From assembly GCA_964421565.1 (NCBI GenBank), contig CAYQXJ010000003.1, positions 186,001-250,000 of the forward strand: 64,000 nucleotides of DNA, given 5' to 3'. This document shows positions 16,254 to 24,834 of this stretch, one piece after another. The notes beneath the pieces were generated by a model. That model was not told where the DNA came from. It did no database searches and worked only from the letters and a program-made list of their open reading frames with translations. The DNA is from CAYQXJ01 sp964421565 (lineage in GTDB: Bacteria > Planctomycetota > Brocadiia > SM23-32). The stretch's first letter is position 1. Each line of letters opens with the position of its first letter. The position numbers and the translations under genes are program-made.

Positions 16254-18623
16254 TCATGCTTCAATCGTGACGGCCGCGCCGTGGCGGGCGTCGAGGCTGA
16301 CTTCGGTGGCCTGTTTGCTCACCTGCCAGGTGCATTCAGCGCCTTCGCACTCCACCTGCGTCGCCGCCACGCCGAGGAAGCGGACCTTCAGCTTAAGCGG
16401 TGCGGGATTCACGCTGAAGCTGGCCCGCCCGGGGGCGCTCAGAGCCGTGATGCGCACCTGCACGCCCTCATCCTGCCAGGTCACGCTCTCTCTTCCCTTG
16501 CCGGGGTAGACGTCCACCACGAGCCGTTTCGCCGGCCCCGCCTTCAGGTGTTGTGGATTGCCGGTAAGCTGCGGGATCACCGCTCCCTGCCGCACCAGCA
16601 GGGGCATGCGCGCCAGTGGCGCCGGGAGCTCGACGAACCCGGGCCCCTCGTAGACGTTCGCCGGCCTGTGGAAGTCCACCCAGCGGCCGGCGGGCAGGTA
16701 GACGTTGCGCGAGCGCGCCCCGGCGACCATGACCGGCGCCACCAGCAGGTCGCGCCCCAGCATGTACTGGTCGTCGAGCGTGTGCACGTTCGGTTCGTCC
16801 GGGAACTCCAGCGCCATGTGCCGCATAATCGGCACACCGGTGCGGCTGCTCTCGCGTGCAGCGGACAGCAGGTAGGGCATCAGCCGGTAGCGCAGCCGGC
16901 AGTAATCGCCCACGATCTTCTCCGCCTCCTGCCCGTACTGCCACGGTTCGCGGGGCGTGGTGCCGTGGAAGCGCGAGAGCGGCGAGAGCAGCCCCCACTG
17001 CGCCCAGCGGATATAGAGTTCAGGGCTCGGTTTCGGGCCGGTGAAGCCGCCGATGTCGTGGCTCCAGAACGCGAAGCCCGTCAGCCCCGCGCTCAGGCCC
17101 CCGCGCATGCAGCAGCGCATCGCGCGCCAGTGCACCTGCGTGTCGCCGGCCCACGTGCCGGGATAGCGCTGGCTGCCGATGTAACCGCTGCGCCCCCAGA
17201 CGATCCTCTGCCCCGTCTGCTCCGCCGTCGCCTCGAAGACCGCCTCGTTGTAGAGCAGCAGGAAGAGGTTGTGCATCTCGGCGCCGGTGCGGCCGTTGGC
17301 GAAGACGCAGTCCTGCGGCACGCGCTCGCCGTAATCGGGCTTGAACACGGATGCACCCCTGCGCAGCAGCTCCTTCAGGTGATCCTTCCACCATTCCTTG
17401 GCGTCGGGATTGGTCCAGTCGATCATGCCGACGGGCTGGCCGTGGTCGTTGCGGGCAGGTCGGCCGTCGGGCGCCTGGACCAGATATCCCTCGGCGGCCG
17501 CCTCCTCATAGATCGGCGTCCCCTCGGGCAGGTAGGGGTTGATCCAGAGGCATACGTTGAAGTTATCTTCGGCGAACTGCCGGAACATCTCCTCGGGACG
17601 TGGGAATGCCTCCTCGTCCCAGTCGAAGTCGCAGGCGTCCACGCCGATCTTCGGGTAGTAATGGACCTTCATCCACTTCGGGTCCAGGTGCACCACGTCG
17701 CACGGAATCCTGCGCTCGCGCATGCCGCGGGCGGCGCGTTCGGCCTGCTCGCGGCTGGTGTACTGGCAACGGCTCAGCCACACGCCCATAGCCCACTTCG
17801 GCGGCACGTTCGGTCGGCCGGTCAGGCCGGTGTACTGGCGGATGAGGTCCTTCAGGCCACGCCCGGCAAACAGGAAGAGGTCCAGCTTGTCATCCTCAGT
17901 CAGCAGCGAACCGCTGATGTAGCTGACATCGCCTATCTCCCAGAAGTTACGATACGAGCTGTGTAACATCATGCCCCAGCCGCGGGTGCTGAACAGCACG
18001 GGGACAGCCTTGTAGCTGAGGTCGGTGGAGTTGGTGCCGCAGGTATCCGCCTGCCAGATGGTGGCGCGGGTGCCCGTCTTCTCCACCTTGTTCCACTTCT
18101 CTCCCATGCCGAACAGCCGTTCGTCCTGCTCGATCCGCCAGCTCACGAAGGGGTGCTCAGCGTCGCCAGAGGTGCGCCAGCCGAGGGGCTGGACGGCCAT
18201 GTCATCACCCTCAATCTGCCAGAGGGTCTCGCCCCGCGCGTTGAGTAATGCCATGCCGAACGGGGCGCGCGTGATGCGGACCGCCGCCTTGCCGCTGGTC
18301 AGCACGAAGGCCCCCTCGACCTCGCGGAACTCGACCTGCTGCGCCGGCAACTCCTGCACGGCGAGCATGGGGCTCGTTTCGTCGAACGCGACACGCCCCC
18401 GCAAGCCCTGAACGCGGAAGAGGGTGTCGCCGACGGCGTGGACGGCGAGCTTCATACGCTTGCGTCCGCCGAGCTTGAGCGTGCAGATGAGGGTGTTGCT
18501 CTTGAACTCCGCGTCGAGCACCTCGGTCGCGCGCTCGTAGCGGCAGTCCGCACGGTGGAAGATGCGCCGGTCGTCGGGAAGCAGCGTAACCTCCGTGACG
18601 TACACGTCGTCGAAGTCGGCCAT
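16254..18623 (-). CDS. Glycoside hydrolase family 31 (alpha-xylosidase/alpha-glucosidase type)
   Basis: The 789-residue enzyme has an N-terminal beta-sandwich (about 1-250) and the GH31 barrel with WLSRCQYTSREQ, VVHLDPKWMK, LWINPYLPEGTPIYEEAAAEGYLVQ, the nucleophile motif FKPDYGE (Asp430) and the acid/base motif GTWAGD (Asp494), then C-terminal beta domains. The wording around the nucleophile (FKPDYGERVPQDCVFANG) is closest to YicI-type alpha-xylosidases, so release of alpha-linked xylose from oligosaccharides is the best guess. There is no signal peptide, so it is probably cytoplasmic and acts on imported sugars. The start at 18623 follows a purine-rich GAGGAGAGGAA; longer in-frame starts give low-complexity sequence. 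It is divergent from an oxidoreductase gene. Confidence 0.92.
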   Translation of the reverse strand: MADFDDVYVTEVTLLPDDRRIFHRADCRYERATEVLDAEFKSNTLICTLKLGGRKRMKLAVHAVGDTLFRVQGLRGRVAFDETSPMLAVQELPAQQVEFREVEGAFVLTSGKAAVRITRAPFGMALLNARGETLWQIEGDDMAVQPLGWRTSGDAEHPFVSWRIEQDERLFGMGEKWNKVEKTGTRATIWQADTCGTNSTDLSYKAVPVLFSTRGWGMMLHSSYRNFWEIGDVSYISGSLLTEDDKLDLFLFAGRGLKDLIRQYTGLTGRPNVPPKWAMGVWLSRCQYTSREQAERAARGMRERRIPCDVVHLDPKWMKVHYYPKIGVDACDFDWDEEAFPRPEEMFRQFAEDNFNVCLWINPYLPEGTPIYEEAAAEGYLVQAPDGRPARNDHGQPVGMIDWTNPDAKEWWKDHLKELLRRGASVFKPDYGERVPQDCVFANGRTGAEMHNLFLLLYNEAVFEATAEQTGQRIVWGRSGYIGSQRYPGTWAGDTQVHWRAMRCCMRGGLSAGLTGFAFWSHDIGGFTGPKPSPELYIRWAQWGLLSPLSRFHGTTPREPWQYGQEAEKIVGDYCRLRYRLMPYLLSAARESSRTGVPIMRHMALEFPDEPNVHTLDDQYMLGRDLLVAPVMVAGARSRNVYLPAGRWVDFHRPANVYEGPGFVELPAPLARMPLLVRQGAVIPQLTGNPQHLKAGPAKRLVVDVYPGKGRESVTWQDEGVQVRITALSAPGRASFSVNPAPLKLKVRFLGVAATQVECEGAECTWQVSKQATEVSLDARHGAAVTIEA

Positions 18624-18927
18624 CTCGTTCCTCTCCTCTCGGTGCCGGTCAGCGCCACCAGGTGGCGGGCCTGCATTCTGCCGCAAAGGCGGCGGTGGGA
18701 CAAGCTCCGGTCGGCGCAGATCGAGCGTCGCGGCGCCCCCACGGGCGCTTGTGTTCAGCCCCCACAACGAATAGGCTGTGCGGCGTAGCGGTGCCGCGGC
18801 CCGCAAGGGACTGCCGCCCCCATGGGCCCTCGCCGCTGCAAAACGAACCCATTCCGTCATAAAGGCCTGCGATGGAATGTCTTAACAGGACGGGCCAAGC
18901 GTCACTCCGGACGCCAGGAGGCACAGC
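18624..18927. other. Intergenic region between GH31 and the divergent oxidoreductase gene
   Basis: About 300 bases with no gene that I can support. It must contain the two divergent promoters, but no clear -35/-10 pair was found. The last 20 bases hold the strong ribosome-binding site AGGAGG for the downstream gene. Confidence 0.5.
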
Positions 18928-20097
18928 ATGGGCATCAGCATATGTCTTGTCGGTCTCGGCGACTTCGGTTCGCAGTTCGCCCCGCTTTTTTGCGCACATC
19001 CGTTCACTGACCGCATCGCCCTGTGCGATCGCGAGGCGGAGCGCGTCCGCAAGTTCGCCGAGGATCCACGTTTCCAGGGCAAGTTTCGCCCGGCAGACGC
19101 CTACTCTTCGCTGGAGGAAGCCTGCCACAGCGATGTGGACGCCCTGGTGATCATCACACAGCCATGGCTTCACGCCGCCCAGTGCATCCGGGCCATGGAC
19201 GCCGGCAAGCACGTCTACAGCGCAGTGCCCGTGGTGAGCCTGCCCGACGCCGACGAGATACTCGACTGGTGCGACCGCCTGGTCAGATGCGCTGAAAGCA
19301 CGGGCATGCACTACATGCTCGGCGAGACGACCTACTATCGCCCGCAGTCCGTGTACTGCCGTCGGCGCGCAGCGCAGGGCGACTTCGGCGATTTCGTGCA
19401 TGCTGAAGGGCAGTACTTCCACGATGTGGACAGCCCGGCCTGCAACCTGCGCGAAGTGAGCAAGCACCGCGCGGCGAGCCAGGCGGGCGAGGAGTGGCGG
19501 GAACGCAGCCGCCAATACCGCGAGCGCGGCGTCGTGGGCGGGCCTATGCACTACCCCACGCACTCTGTCAGCGGGCCGATGAGTGTCATGCGCGCCCACG
19601 CCCTCAAGGTCGTCTGCTGGGGCCAGCAGGACGAAAGTAGCGACCCCTACTTCGCCAACAGCCTGATGAACGAGACAGCGCTCTTTCGCATGAGCAACGG
19701 GGCGACGATGCGCATCAGCGAATGCCGCCGCATCGGGCATACCGGCGAGGAGATGTTCCGCGTGTTCGGCACCGAGGCGAGTTTCCGGGAGGACAACTGG
19801 GTAACGAAGGAGAGTTGGGAACACCTGAGCGTTGAGGACATGAGGCAGCCGCTGCCGCAGACGGTCTACGATGCCTTCGAAGGCGCCGTAGGTGACGGAG
19901 TCTACGGCGGCCACGGGGGTTCGCACCCGTACCTGGTCCACGAGTTCGTAAGCGCCGTCGCAGAAGACCGGACACCGTCCATCAATGTGTGGGAAGCCGT
20001 CCGGTACATGGCCGCCGGCGCGACCGCTCACAAGAGTACCCTGGCCGGTGGAGAGCCGCTCCGCGTGCCGGACTGGCCGCCACCTGACCCGCACTGA
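18928..20097 (+). CDS. Gfo/Idh/MocA-family oxidoreductase
   Basis: This 389-residue protein opens with the Rossmann motif ISICLVGLGDFGSQFA, the NAD(P)-binding fold, followed by DVDALVIITQPWLHAAQCIRAMDAGKHVYSAVP, the family's conserved region where an EKP triad is expected. Here the EKP Lys/Pro position reads AVP, so the usual catalytic Lys is not obvious. The C-terminal alpha/beta domain contains GGPMHYPTHSV and HGGSHPYLVHEF. Members oxidise or isomerise sugars and inositols. AGGAGG lies 8 bp before the ATG. It is divergent from GH31 and 29 bp upstream of an M20 hydrolase, suggesting a carbohydrate catabolic role with unknown substrate. Confidence 0.85.
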   Translation: MGISICLVGLGDFGSQFAPLFCAHPFTDRIALCDREAERVRKFAEDPRFQGKFRPADAYSSLEEACHSDVDALVIITQPWLHAAQCIRAMDAGKHVYSAVPVVSLPDADEILDWCDRLVRCAESTGMHYMLGETTYYRPQSVYCRRRAAQGDFGDFVHAEGQYFHDVDSPACNLREVSKHRAASQAGEEWRERSRQYRERGVVGGPMHYPTHSVSGPMSVMRAHALKVVCWGQQDESSDPYFANSLMNETALFRMSNGATMRISECRRIGHTGEEMFRVFGTEASFREDNWVTKESWEHLSVEDMRQPLPQTVYDAFEGAVGDGVYGGHGGSHPYLVHEFVSAVAEDRTPSINVWEAVRYMAAGATAHKSTLAGGEPLRVPDWPPPDPH

Positions 20098-20126
20098 ACC
20101 CCTCTCGGGCACCCGCCACATACACC

Positions 20127-21299
20127 ATGAACATCACGAGCATAACTGACGAAGTCGTCGAGCGAGCCCGCGCCATCCGCGAAGAGCTGCACCGCCACCC
20201 GGAGCTCGCCTACCAGGAGCACCATACCGCTGAGCTGGTGGCTCGGCGGCTGGATGAGCTGGGTTTCGACCAGGTGCGCACTCACGTCGCCGGCACGGGC
20301 GTGATCGGCGTGCTGCAGGGGGCGGCGCCCGGCCAAACCGTGGCCCTGCGGGCGGACATGGACGCGCTGCCGATCCGCGAGGAAACGGGCCTAGACTACG
20401 CATCGGCCACCGAGGGGACGATGCACGCCTGCGGCCACGACGGCCACGTGGCCATTCTGCTCGGCGTTGCGCAGGTGCTCGCCGCGCGCCGCGGGGAGCT
20501 GCCAGGCAGCGTGAAGCTCATCTTCCAGCCGGCCGAGGAGGGCGGCGCGGGCGGCCGCTGCATGGTCGAGGCCGGAGCGTTGCGGCAGCCCGACGTGGAC
20601 TGCATCTTTGCCCTGCACTGCAACAACTCGGCCGCACCCGGCCAGATTGTTCTCGGCCCGACGCCGTATGCGGGCATGGACAGCTTCCGCATGCGCGTCA
20701 GGGGCAGCGGCGGCCACGGCGCTATGCCCAACAGCACGGTGGACCCCGTGTTCATCGCCTCACAGATCGTCGTCGCCGCCCAGGCCATCGTAAGCCGAGA
20801 GATGCACCCCGCGCAGCCGACCGTGCTCAGTTTCTGCTCATTCCACGCCGGCACGAAGGAGAACATCATCCCCGAGGTGGCCGAGTTGGAGGGAACGATT
20901 CGCGCCATGCAGATGGACGTTCTGCGCGATCTGCGGCGCCGGCTGGAGGCGGTCGCGGGCACCGTCGCGGACGGCTGGCGCGGGAAGGTGGAGTTCGCAG
21001 ACCTGGGCACCTATCCGCCCGTCAGGAACGACGTGACTCTGCTGGAGCTGGTGCGCGATGTCGCGTGCCGCCTTCTGGGCCCGCAGAACGTGCTGGAGGC
21101 GGAGGAGCAACGGATGGGTGCCGAGGATTTCGCCTTCTACCTGCCCGAGCAAGGCGGCGTGCCGGGCGTGATCTTCCACCTCGGCGTGGAGTGCGGGGCG
21201 AATCTGCACACGAGCCGCTTCGACTTCGGCTCCGAGGCTCTGCGCCCGGGCATCCTGGTGATGGCAAACGTGGCGTGCAGCGCCCTGGGGGCGTCTTAA
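20127..21299 (+). CDS. M20-family amidohydrolase/aminoacylase
   Basis: The 390-residue protein is an M20D-type metallohydrolase: ELHRHPELAYQEHHTAELV at the N-terminus, ALRADMDALPIREETGL, the metal site MHACGHDGHVAILLG, FQPAEEGGAGGRCMVEAGAL, a dimerisation insert (PYAGMDSFRMRVRGSGGHGAMPN), and ENIIPEVAELEGTIR. The family cleaves N-acyl or amide bonds of amino-acid conjugates (hippurate, N-acetyl amino acids). Near the C-terminus GAEDFAFYL carries a metal-ligand Glu. No signal peptide is present. It is probably in one transcript with the oxidoreductase upstream. Its real substrate cannot be told from sequence. Confidence 0.9.
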   Translation: MNITSITDEVVERARAIREELHRHPELAYQEHHTAELVARRLDELGFDQVRTHVAGTGVIGVLQGAAPGQTVALRADMDALPIREETGLDYASATEGTMHACGHDGHVAILLGVAQVLAARRGELPGSVKLIFQPAEEGGAGGRCMVEAGALRQPDVDCIFALHCNNSAAPGQIVLGPTPYAGMDSFRMRVRGSGGHGAMPNSTVDPVFIASQIVVAAQAIVSREMHPAQPTVLSFCSFHAGTKENIIPEVAELEGTIRAMQMDVLRDLRRRLEAVAGTVADGWRGKVEFADLGTYPPVRNDVTLLELVRDVACRLLGPQNVLEAEEQRMGAEDFAFYLPEQGGVPGVIFHLGVECGANLHTSRFDFGSEALRPGILVMANVACSALGAS

Positions 21300-21343
21300 C
21301 GTCCGGAGGTGGGTCCTCCGCCCCTGCCCGCGCGCATGTGACG

Positions 21344-21377
21344 GCGGCCCGGCGCCTCGCACGCGGCGCCGGGCCGC
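21344..21377. terminator. Very strong hairpin between the M20 gene and tRNA-Gln
   Basis: A perfect 13 bp inverted repeat (GCGGCCCGGCGCC at 21344-21356, GGCGCCGGGCCGC at 21365-21377) with an 8 nt loop. It begins one base after the CCA end of the minus-strand tRNA and lies 45 bp after the plus-strand M20 stop. It lacks a T-run on either side, so it may stop transcription from both sides only partially or protect 3' ends. Confidence 0.6.
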
Positions 21378-21378
21378 A

Positions 21379-21453
21379 TGGCTTCGGGGCCTGGACTCGA
21401 ACCAGGAATAGCGGGTCCAAAACCCGCTGTGTTACCAATTACACCACCCCGAA
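21379..21453 (-). tRNA. tRNA-Gln (anticodon UUG)
   Basis: The minus strand folds as a full cloverleaf: acceptor TTCGGGG/CCCCGAA, D stem GTGT/ACAC, anticodon stem GCGGG/CCCGC with loop TTTTGGA (anticodon TTG), T arm CCTGG-TTCGAGT-CCAGG, discriminator G and an encoded CCA (21381-21379). The variable loop has 4 nt. Confidence 0.96.
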
Positions 21454-21489
21454 ATCGTTCCCCCGTCCCGTGTTACCGCCGGCAGGTAC

Positions 21490-21518
21490 ATTATGACCCA
21501 CCGGATCGCTAGGGGCAA
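21490..21518 (-). promoter_or_regulatory. Promoter for tRNA-Gln
   Basis: On the minus strand TTGCCC (21518-21513), 17 bp, CATAAT (21495-21490); the tRNA begins about 37 bp downstream of the -10. Confidence 0.6.
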
Positions 21519-21563
21519 GCCGGTGGGTCGCAGTGCTGCAGGTTCAGGCTTCTCCCGCGCGGT

Positions 21564-22628
21564 TCAGGATTCCTGTTGCTGGCCGTGGAAGAGTCGCCAT
21601 TCCTTCATGGTGACAATGTAGTCATCCTCGACGATGACCTCGTCTTCCTGCAGGATGCTGGCGCGCGAGGTCGTATCGTACACCTGGCTGACCCTGACCA
21701 GGCCTTTCATGCGGTCCTTCCCGTCAGGCGTCTTGCCGTAGACGACAAACGTGTCGTTCTCGCGCACGTTCTTGTCCTGCCCGCCCTCGATGAACACGGA
21801 GTCGAACTGGCTGTCCACGGACAGAACATGGCCCTCTGGCGTCATCTGCTCGCGCTCGCCCGGGCTATATATCTCGCGAAGCTCGCTCTGCAGAGCGGCG
21901 ATCTGGTCCTTCAGGTCGGAGGCCAGGGCATTGTGCTGGTTGAGAGCCTGCTGGTATTCCTGCTGCCAGTCGGCGGCCTGCTGGCGCATATTCTCGAAGC
22001 TGGCCAGGACTTCCTGGTAATCAGCCCGCATCTTGGCCAACGATTCCTTGAACTCCTGCTCGGCATCATTGAGCTGTTCTCGCAGGTTTCGCTCCTGCTG
22101 GGCGACCTGCTTCGACAGGTTTTCCTTCTGCTGGATGAGGCCCGCGTTCTGGGCACGCAGTTGCTCCAGCTCGGAGCCCATGCGCCGGTACGCGCTCTCG
22201 TAGTGCATCAGCAGCCGCTGCACGGTGCTGAAAGGCTCATCTCCTTCGGCGGCTATCTGCTGCTGCGCGGGAGAGACGGCGATGGCATTCTTCATGCCCT
22301 CAATGCTCTCCCAGCCGAGGGCTGGCTTGACCTGGTTTTCGTAGGCCGCTGCCTGCTGCAGTTTCTCCGCCACGTCGGCGAACGCTTCCCTCTTGAAGCG
22401 CACCCCCAGCTCGTCGGGGCTGGCGGCGCTCAGCTCCCACCCGTTCTCCTGGAACACAGCGGCGACGGTCTCCGCGAATGCATCCTGGGTGCTCCCCACG
22501 GCCGTGCGTGTTTGGGCGAGCTGCTGCCCGAACCAGATGGCGCACCCGATGCCCGCGAAGGCCAGCACCACGAAGAAGACCAGCGCGATTATGACTCCGG
22601 ACTCCGAATTCCGTCTGGCGGCCGCCAT
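21564..22628 (-). CDS. Membrane-anchored coiled-coil protein of unknown function
   Basis: The 354-residue protein has one N-terminal membrane helix (GVIIALVFFVVLAFAGIGCAIW), a globular segment to about residue 135, then a long heptad-rich coiled coil (about 140-245, rich in Gln, Glu, Leu, e.g. SELEQLRAQNAGLIQQKENL). A C-terminal domain of about 90 residues follows, with VLSVDSQFDSVFIEGGQDKNV and NDTFVVYGKTPDG, which looks like a small beta-barrel. I recall similar architectures only from planctomycete-like genomes and know no function. It would sit in the inner membrane with the coiled coil in the periplasm. GGGAG precedes the ATG. A good promoter lies about 110 bp upstream. Confidence 0.78.
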   Translation of the reverse strand: MAAARRNSESGVIIALVFFVVLAFAGIGCAIWFGQQLAQTRTAVGSTQDAFAETVAAVFQENGWELSAASPDELGVRFKREAFADVAEKLQQAAAYENQVKPALGWESIEGMKNAIAVSPAQQQIAAEGDEPFSTVQRLLMHYESAYRRMGSELEQLRAQNAGLIQQKENLSKQVAQQERNLREQLNDAEQEFKESLAKMRADYQEVLASFENMRQQAADWQQEYQQALNQHNALASDLKDQIAALQSELREIYSPGEREQMTPEGHVLSVDSQFDSVFIEGGQDKNVRENDTFVVYGKTPDGKDRMKGLVRVSQVYDTTSRASILQEDEVIVEDDYIVTMKEWRLFHGQQQES

Positions 22629-22734
22629 AGTCTGTCTCCCGTAACAATGAAACGCCGCCCTGCCCGCCGAACCCGGGCACGGTCAGCCGGCTGGGCGTGT
22701 CAGGATGCTCTCCGGATCTGCCAAGTTCCCTGTA

Positions 22735-22763
22735 AACTTACACGCGAGCGACCCCTTTGTCAA
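22735..22763 (-). promoter_or_regulatory. Promoter for the coiled-coil membrane protein
   Basis: On the minus strand TTGACA (22763-22758), 17 bp, TAAGTT (22740-22735). Confidence 0.65.
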
Positions 22764-22802
22764 CTCACTGTTCGGCAGAACTTGCCGACCTGCCACGTCC
22801 GG

Positions 22803-22831
22803 TTGCACACGGAACGCGCGCCCTTTATACT
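22803..22831 (+). promoter_or_regulatory. Promoter for the DUF981 gene
   Basis: TTGCAC (22803-22808), 17 bp, TATACT (22826-22831), about 85 bp before the start codon; divergent from the promoter at 22735-22763. Confidence 0.65.
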
Positions 22832-22915
22832 CGTATGGGCAGACAACGGATGGCGCGCCGACAGCGGCGGGGGTGAATCGCGGGCGCGCACGAGCTATCT
22901 GACGGGGGCCGGCTC

Positions 22916-23503
22916 ATGTTCATCGACTATGTGACGCTCATGTTGGTCAGTATGGGGGCGGGACTGCTTGTGCTCGCCTTCTACCTCCTTGTCACCGTCC
23001 CCCGGCAGGATCAGCGTGCCTGGGCGCTGGCGCTCTTGCCGCCGGCGGCCGTCGCGCTGTTGTGCGGACTGCACGTATGCTTCACCTGGCCGCTTCCCGG
23101 GGCCTACAACATCGCGTTCGGCGAGCCGAGCGTGCTGCTGGGCGTGGCACTGCTCGCGATCGCCTGGGGCTTGTGGCGGGGCTTCAGCCTCGCGCCTGTG
23201 GCCATCTACCTGCTGCCGGTCAGCCTGGCTGCCGTCGTCATCGGCGCTCGCATTGTCGGCCTCGGGCTCACCAGATCGCCATTGCTCAGCGGGGCGGGCT
23301 TCATCCTGACCGGTGGCGGCGGCGCCCTGTTCGCACTCAACGCGTGGCTGCGCGCCAGGACCTTGCGCACCATCGCAGGCTGCGCACTGGTGGGCGCGGC
23401 CTGCATATGGCTCTTCATCGGTTACATGGCCTACTGGGGTCACCTGGAGAGCTTCGGCCAGTGGCAGCCGTATCAGAAAATCTTGCGCGAAACGCCACAA
23501 TAA
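22916..23503 (+). CDS. DUF981-family integral membrane protein
   Basis: This 195-residue protein has six or seven hydrophobic helices. The segment TWPLPGAYNIAFGEPSVLLGVALL at about residues 57-80 is the motif I associate with DUF981, a family of uncharacterised membrane proteins in archaea and bacteria. There are few charged residues and no cofactor motif beyond scattered His and Cys. GGGGG upstream serves as a weak ribosome-binding site. It lies 43 bp before the thioredoxin-like gene and probably shares its transcript. The role is unknown. Confidence 0.72.
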   Translation: MFIDYVTLMLVSMGAGLLVLAFYLLVTVPRQDQRAWALALLPPAAVALLCGLHVCFTWPLPGAYNIAFGEPSVLLGVALLAIAWGLWRGFSLAPVAIYLLPVSLAAVVIGARIVGLGLTRSPLLSGAGFILTGGGGALFALNAWLRARTLRTIAGCALVGAACIWLFIGYMAYWGHLESFGQWQPYQKILRETPQ

Positions 23504-23546
23504 AAGATCCCACGACCTCTCGTTCTACTCCTGGAAGGAGCGTTCT

Positions 23547-24128
23547 ATGGCGTTCACACTGCAGATTGGCGAGTCGGCCCCGGATTTCAAGCTGCCCGGC
23601 GTCGATGGAAAGGATTACTCACTCAGCGACTTCGACGACGCGGAAGTACTGGTCGTGGTGTTTAGCTGCAACCATTGCCCGTTTGTGGTCGGCTCGGAAG
23701 ACCGCGTGATCCAGTTCTACAATGACTACAACCCCCGTGGCGTGGAGATGATCGCCATCAACTCCAACGAAACCGAGGGGCACCCGAGCGACGATATGGA
23801 GCACATGAAACAGCGGGCGGAGCAGAAAGGCTTCCCCTTCCCATACGTGCGAGACGAAAGTCAGGACGTGGCCCGCGCCTACGGGGCGCTGCGAACGCCG
23901 CATTTCTTCGTGTTCGACACTGATCGCAAGCTGCGCTACACGGGCCGCATGGACGACAACCCGCGCAACGCGGACCAGGCGACCACCAGCGAGCTGCGTG
24001 ACGCCGTGGAAGCCCTTCTTGCGGGCGAATCGGTGCCCACACCCGTTACGAACCCTATCGGCTGCAACGTGAAATGGTGGGGCAAGGACGCACACTGGAT
24101 GCCGCCGGAGGCCTGCGACCTGGTCTGA
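23547..24128 (+). CDS. Thioredoxin-family protein (AhpC/TSA-like, CxxC type)
   Basis: The 193-residue protein begins FTLQIGESAPDFKLPGVDGKDYSLSDF, the peroxiredoxin/TlpA-like fold, and has the redox motif SCNHCPFV at about residue 42-49 and the cis-Pro region LRTPHFFVFD. Members with CNHCP are annotated as thioredoxin-like redox proteins; thiol-disulfide exchange is inferred from the CxxC pair. There is no signal peptide, so it is probably cytoplasmic. The ATG at 23547 has GGAAGGAG 6 bp upstream. It follows the DUF981 gene closely and runs convergently toward the small membrane protein gene with a 17 bp gap. Confidence 0.88.
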   Translation: MAFTLQIGESAPDFKLPGVDGKDYSLSDFDDAEVLVVVFSCNHCPFVVGSEDRVIQFYNDYNPRGVEMIAINSNETEGHPSDDMEHMKQRAEQKGFPFPYVRDESQDVARAYGALRTPHFFVFDTDRKLRYTGRMDDNPRNADQATTSELRDAVEALLAGESVPTPVTNPIGCNVKWWGKDAHWMPPEACDLV

Positions 24129-24145
24129 CGCTCTGTGGCGCGCGC

Positions 24146-24712
24146 CTATCCCTGGTCAGACTCACAACGGATGCCCTGGCGGCCGACCAGGCGCCGTATG
24201 TGCAGTGAGACGGCGAGCAGAATGACCACCGCCACCACGGCGAAGGAGACATAGGGGCCGAGTCGCTCCACGTAGCTGTAAGCGTGCTGCAGCACCAGGC
24301 CCCAGCACAATATCGCCGCGTAAGTGCCCAGCAGCACGATAGCCAGGTTCAGCGCCGTCGGCAGGCCGATCAGAAACCCGATCACGCTGCCGACCAGCGG
24401 CCCCGTCATCCAGAACGGGAACCACACGAACAACAACAGCCCCACCGCCCCGAGCTTGGTCACAACGCCCCGTTGGGCCTCGGCGGCGTTCTGAGCGCGC
24501 TCCAGGGCGTCCCTGAGCGGGCCGATCACAATCAAACTGCGGTAGGAAAGGACGAACAGCGGATAGAACAGCAGTACCAGGAACGTCTCGATCGCCATGT
24601 TGGCCCCGATCACGAGCCACGAAGGCAGATTGTGATGGTAACCCCAGGTGAGGCCCGCCGCACGCCCCCCGATCAGATGCGTGCCCGTCATCGAGAGCAG
24701 GCTGCGAAACAT
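24146..24712 (-). CDS. Small multi-drug export-like membrane protein
   Basis: This 188-residue protein has four or five hydrophobic helices, with GAVGLLLFVWFPFWMTGPLVGSVIG resembling the conserved centre of the putative small multi-drug export protein family (PF06695). The family name rests on little experiment. An amphipathic, charged segment (IGPLRDALERAQNAAEAQRG) follows the second helix. The start at 24712 has no strong ribosome-binding site. The C-terminus is basic and cytoplasmic-looking. No partner genes are obvious. Confidence 0.6.
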   Translation of the reverse strand: MFRSLLSMTGTHLIGGRAAGLTWGYHHNLPSWLVIGANMAIETFLVLLFYPLFVLSYRSLIVIGPLRDALERAQNAAEAQRGVVTKLGAVGLLLFVWFPFWMTGPLVGSVIGFLIGLPTALNLAIVLLGTYAAILCWGLVLQHAYSYVERLGPYVSFAVVAVVILLAVSLHIRRLVGRQGIRCESDQG

Positions 24713-24834
24713 CGGCGGTGACCACGCCAGGGGCTGCCTTCACCAGCCTCGGCGTTCGCTCCCGGTGAGATGATCGCATTCACAGTAAGCTGTCGTCAGG
24801 TCCAACTGAGGACATTCGGCGTGCTCAGCGGGGG

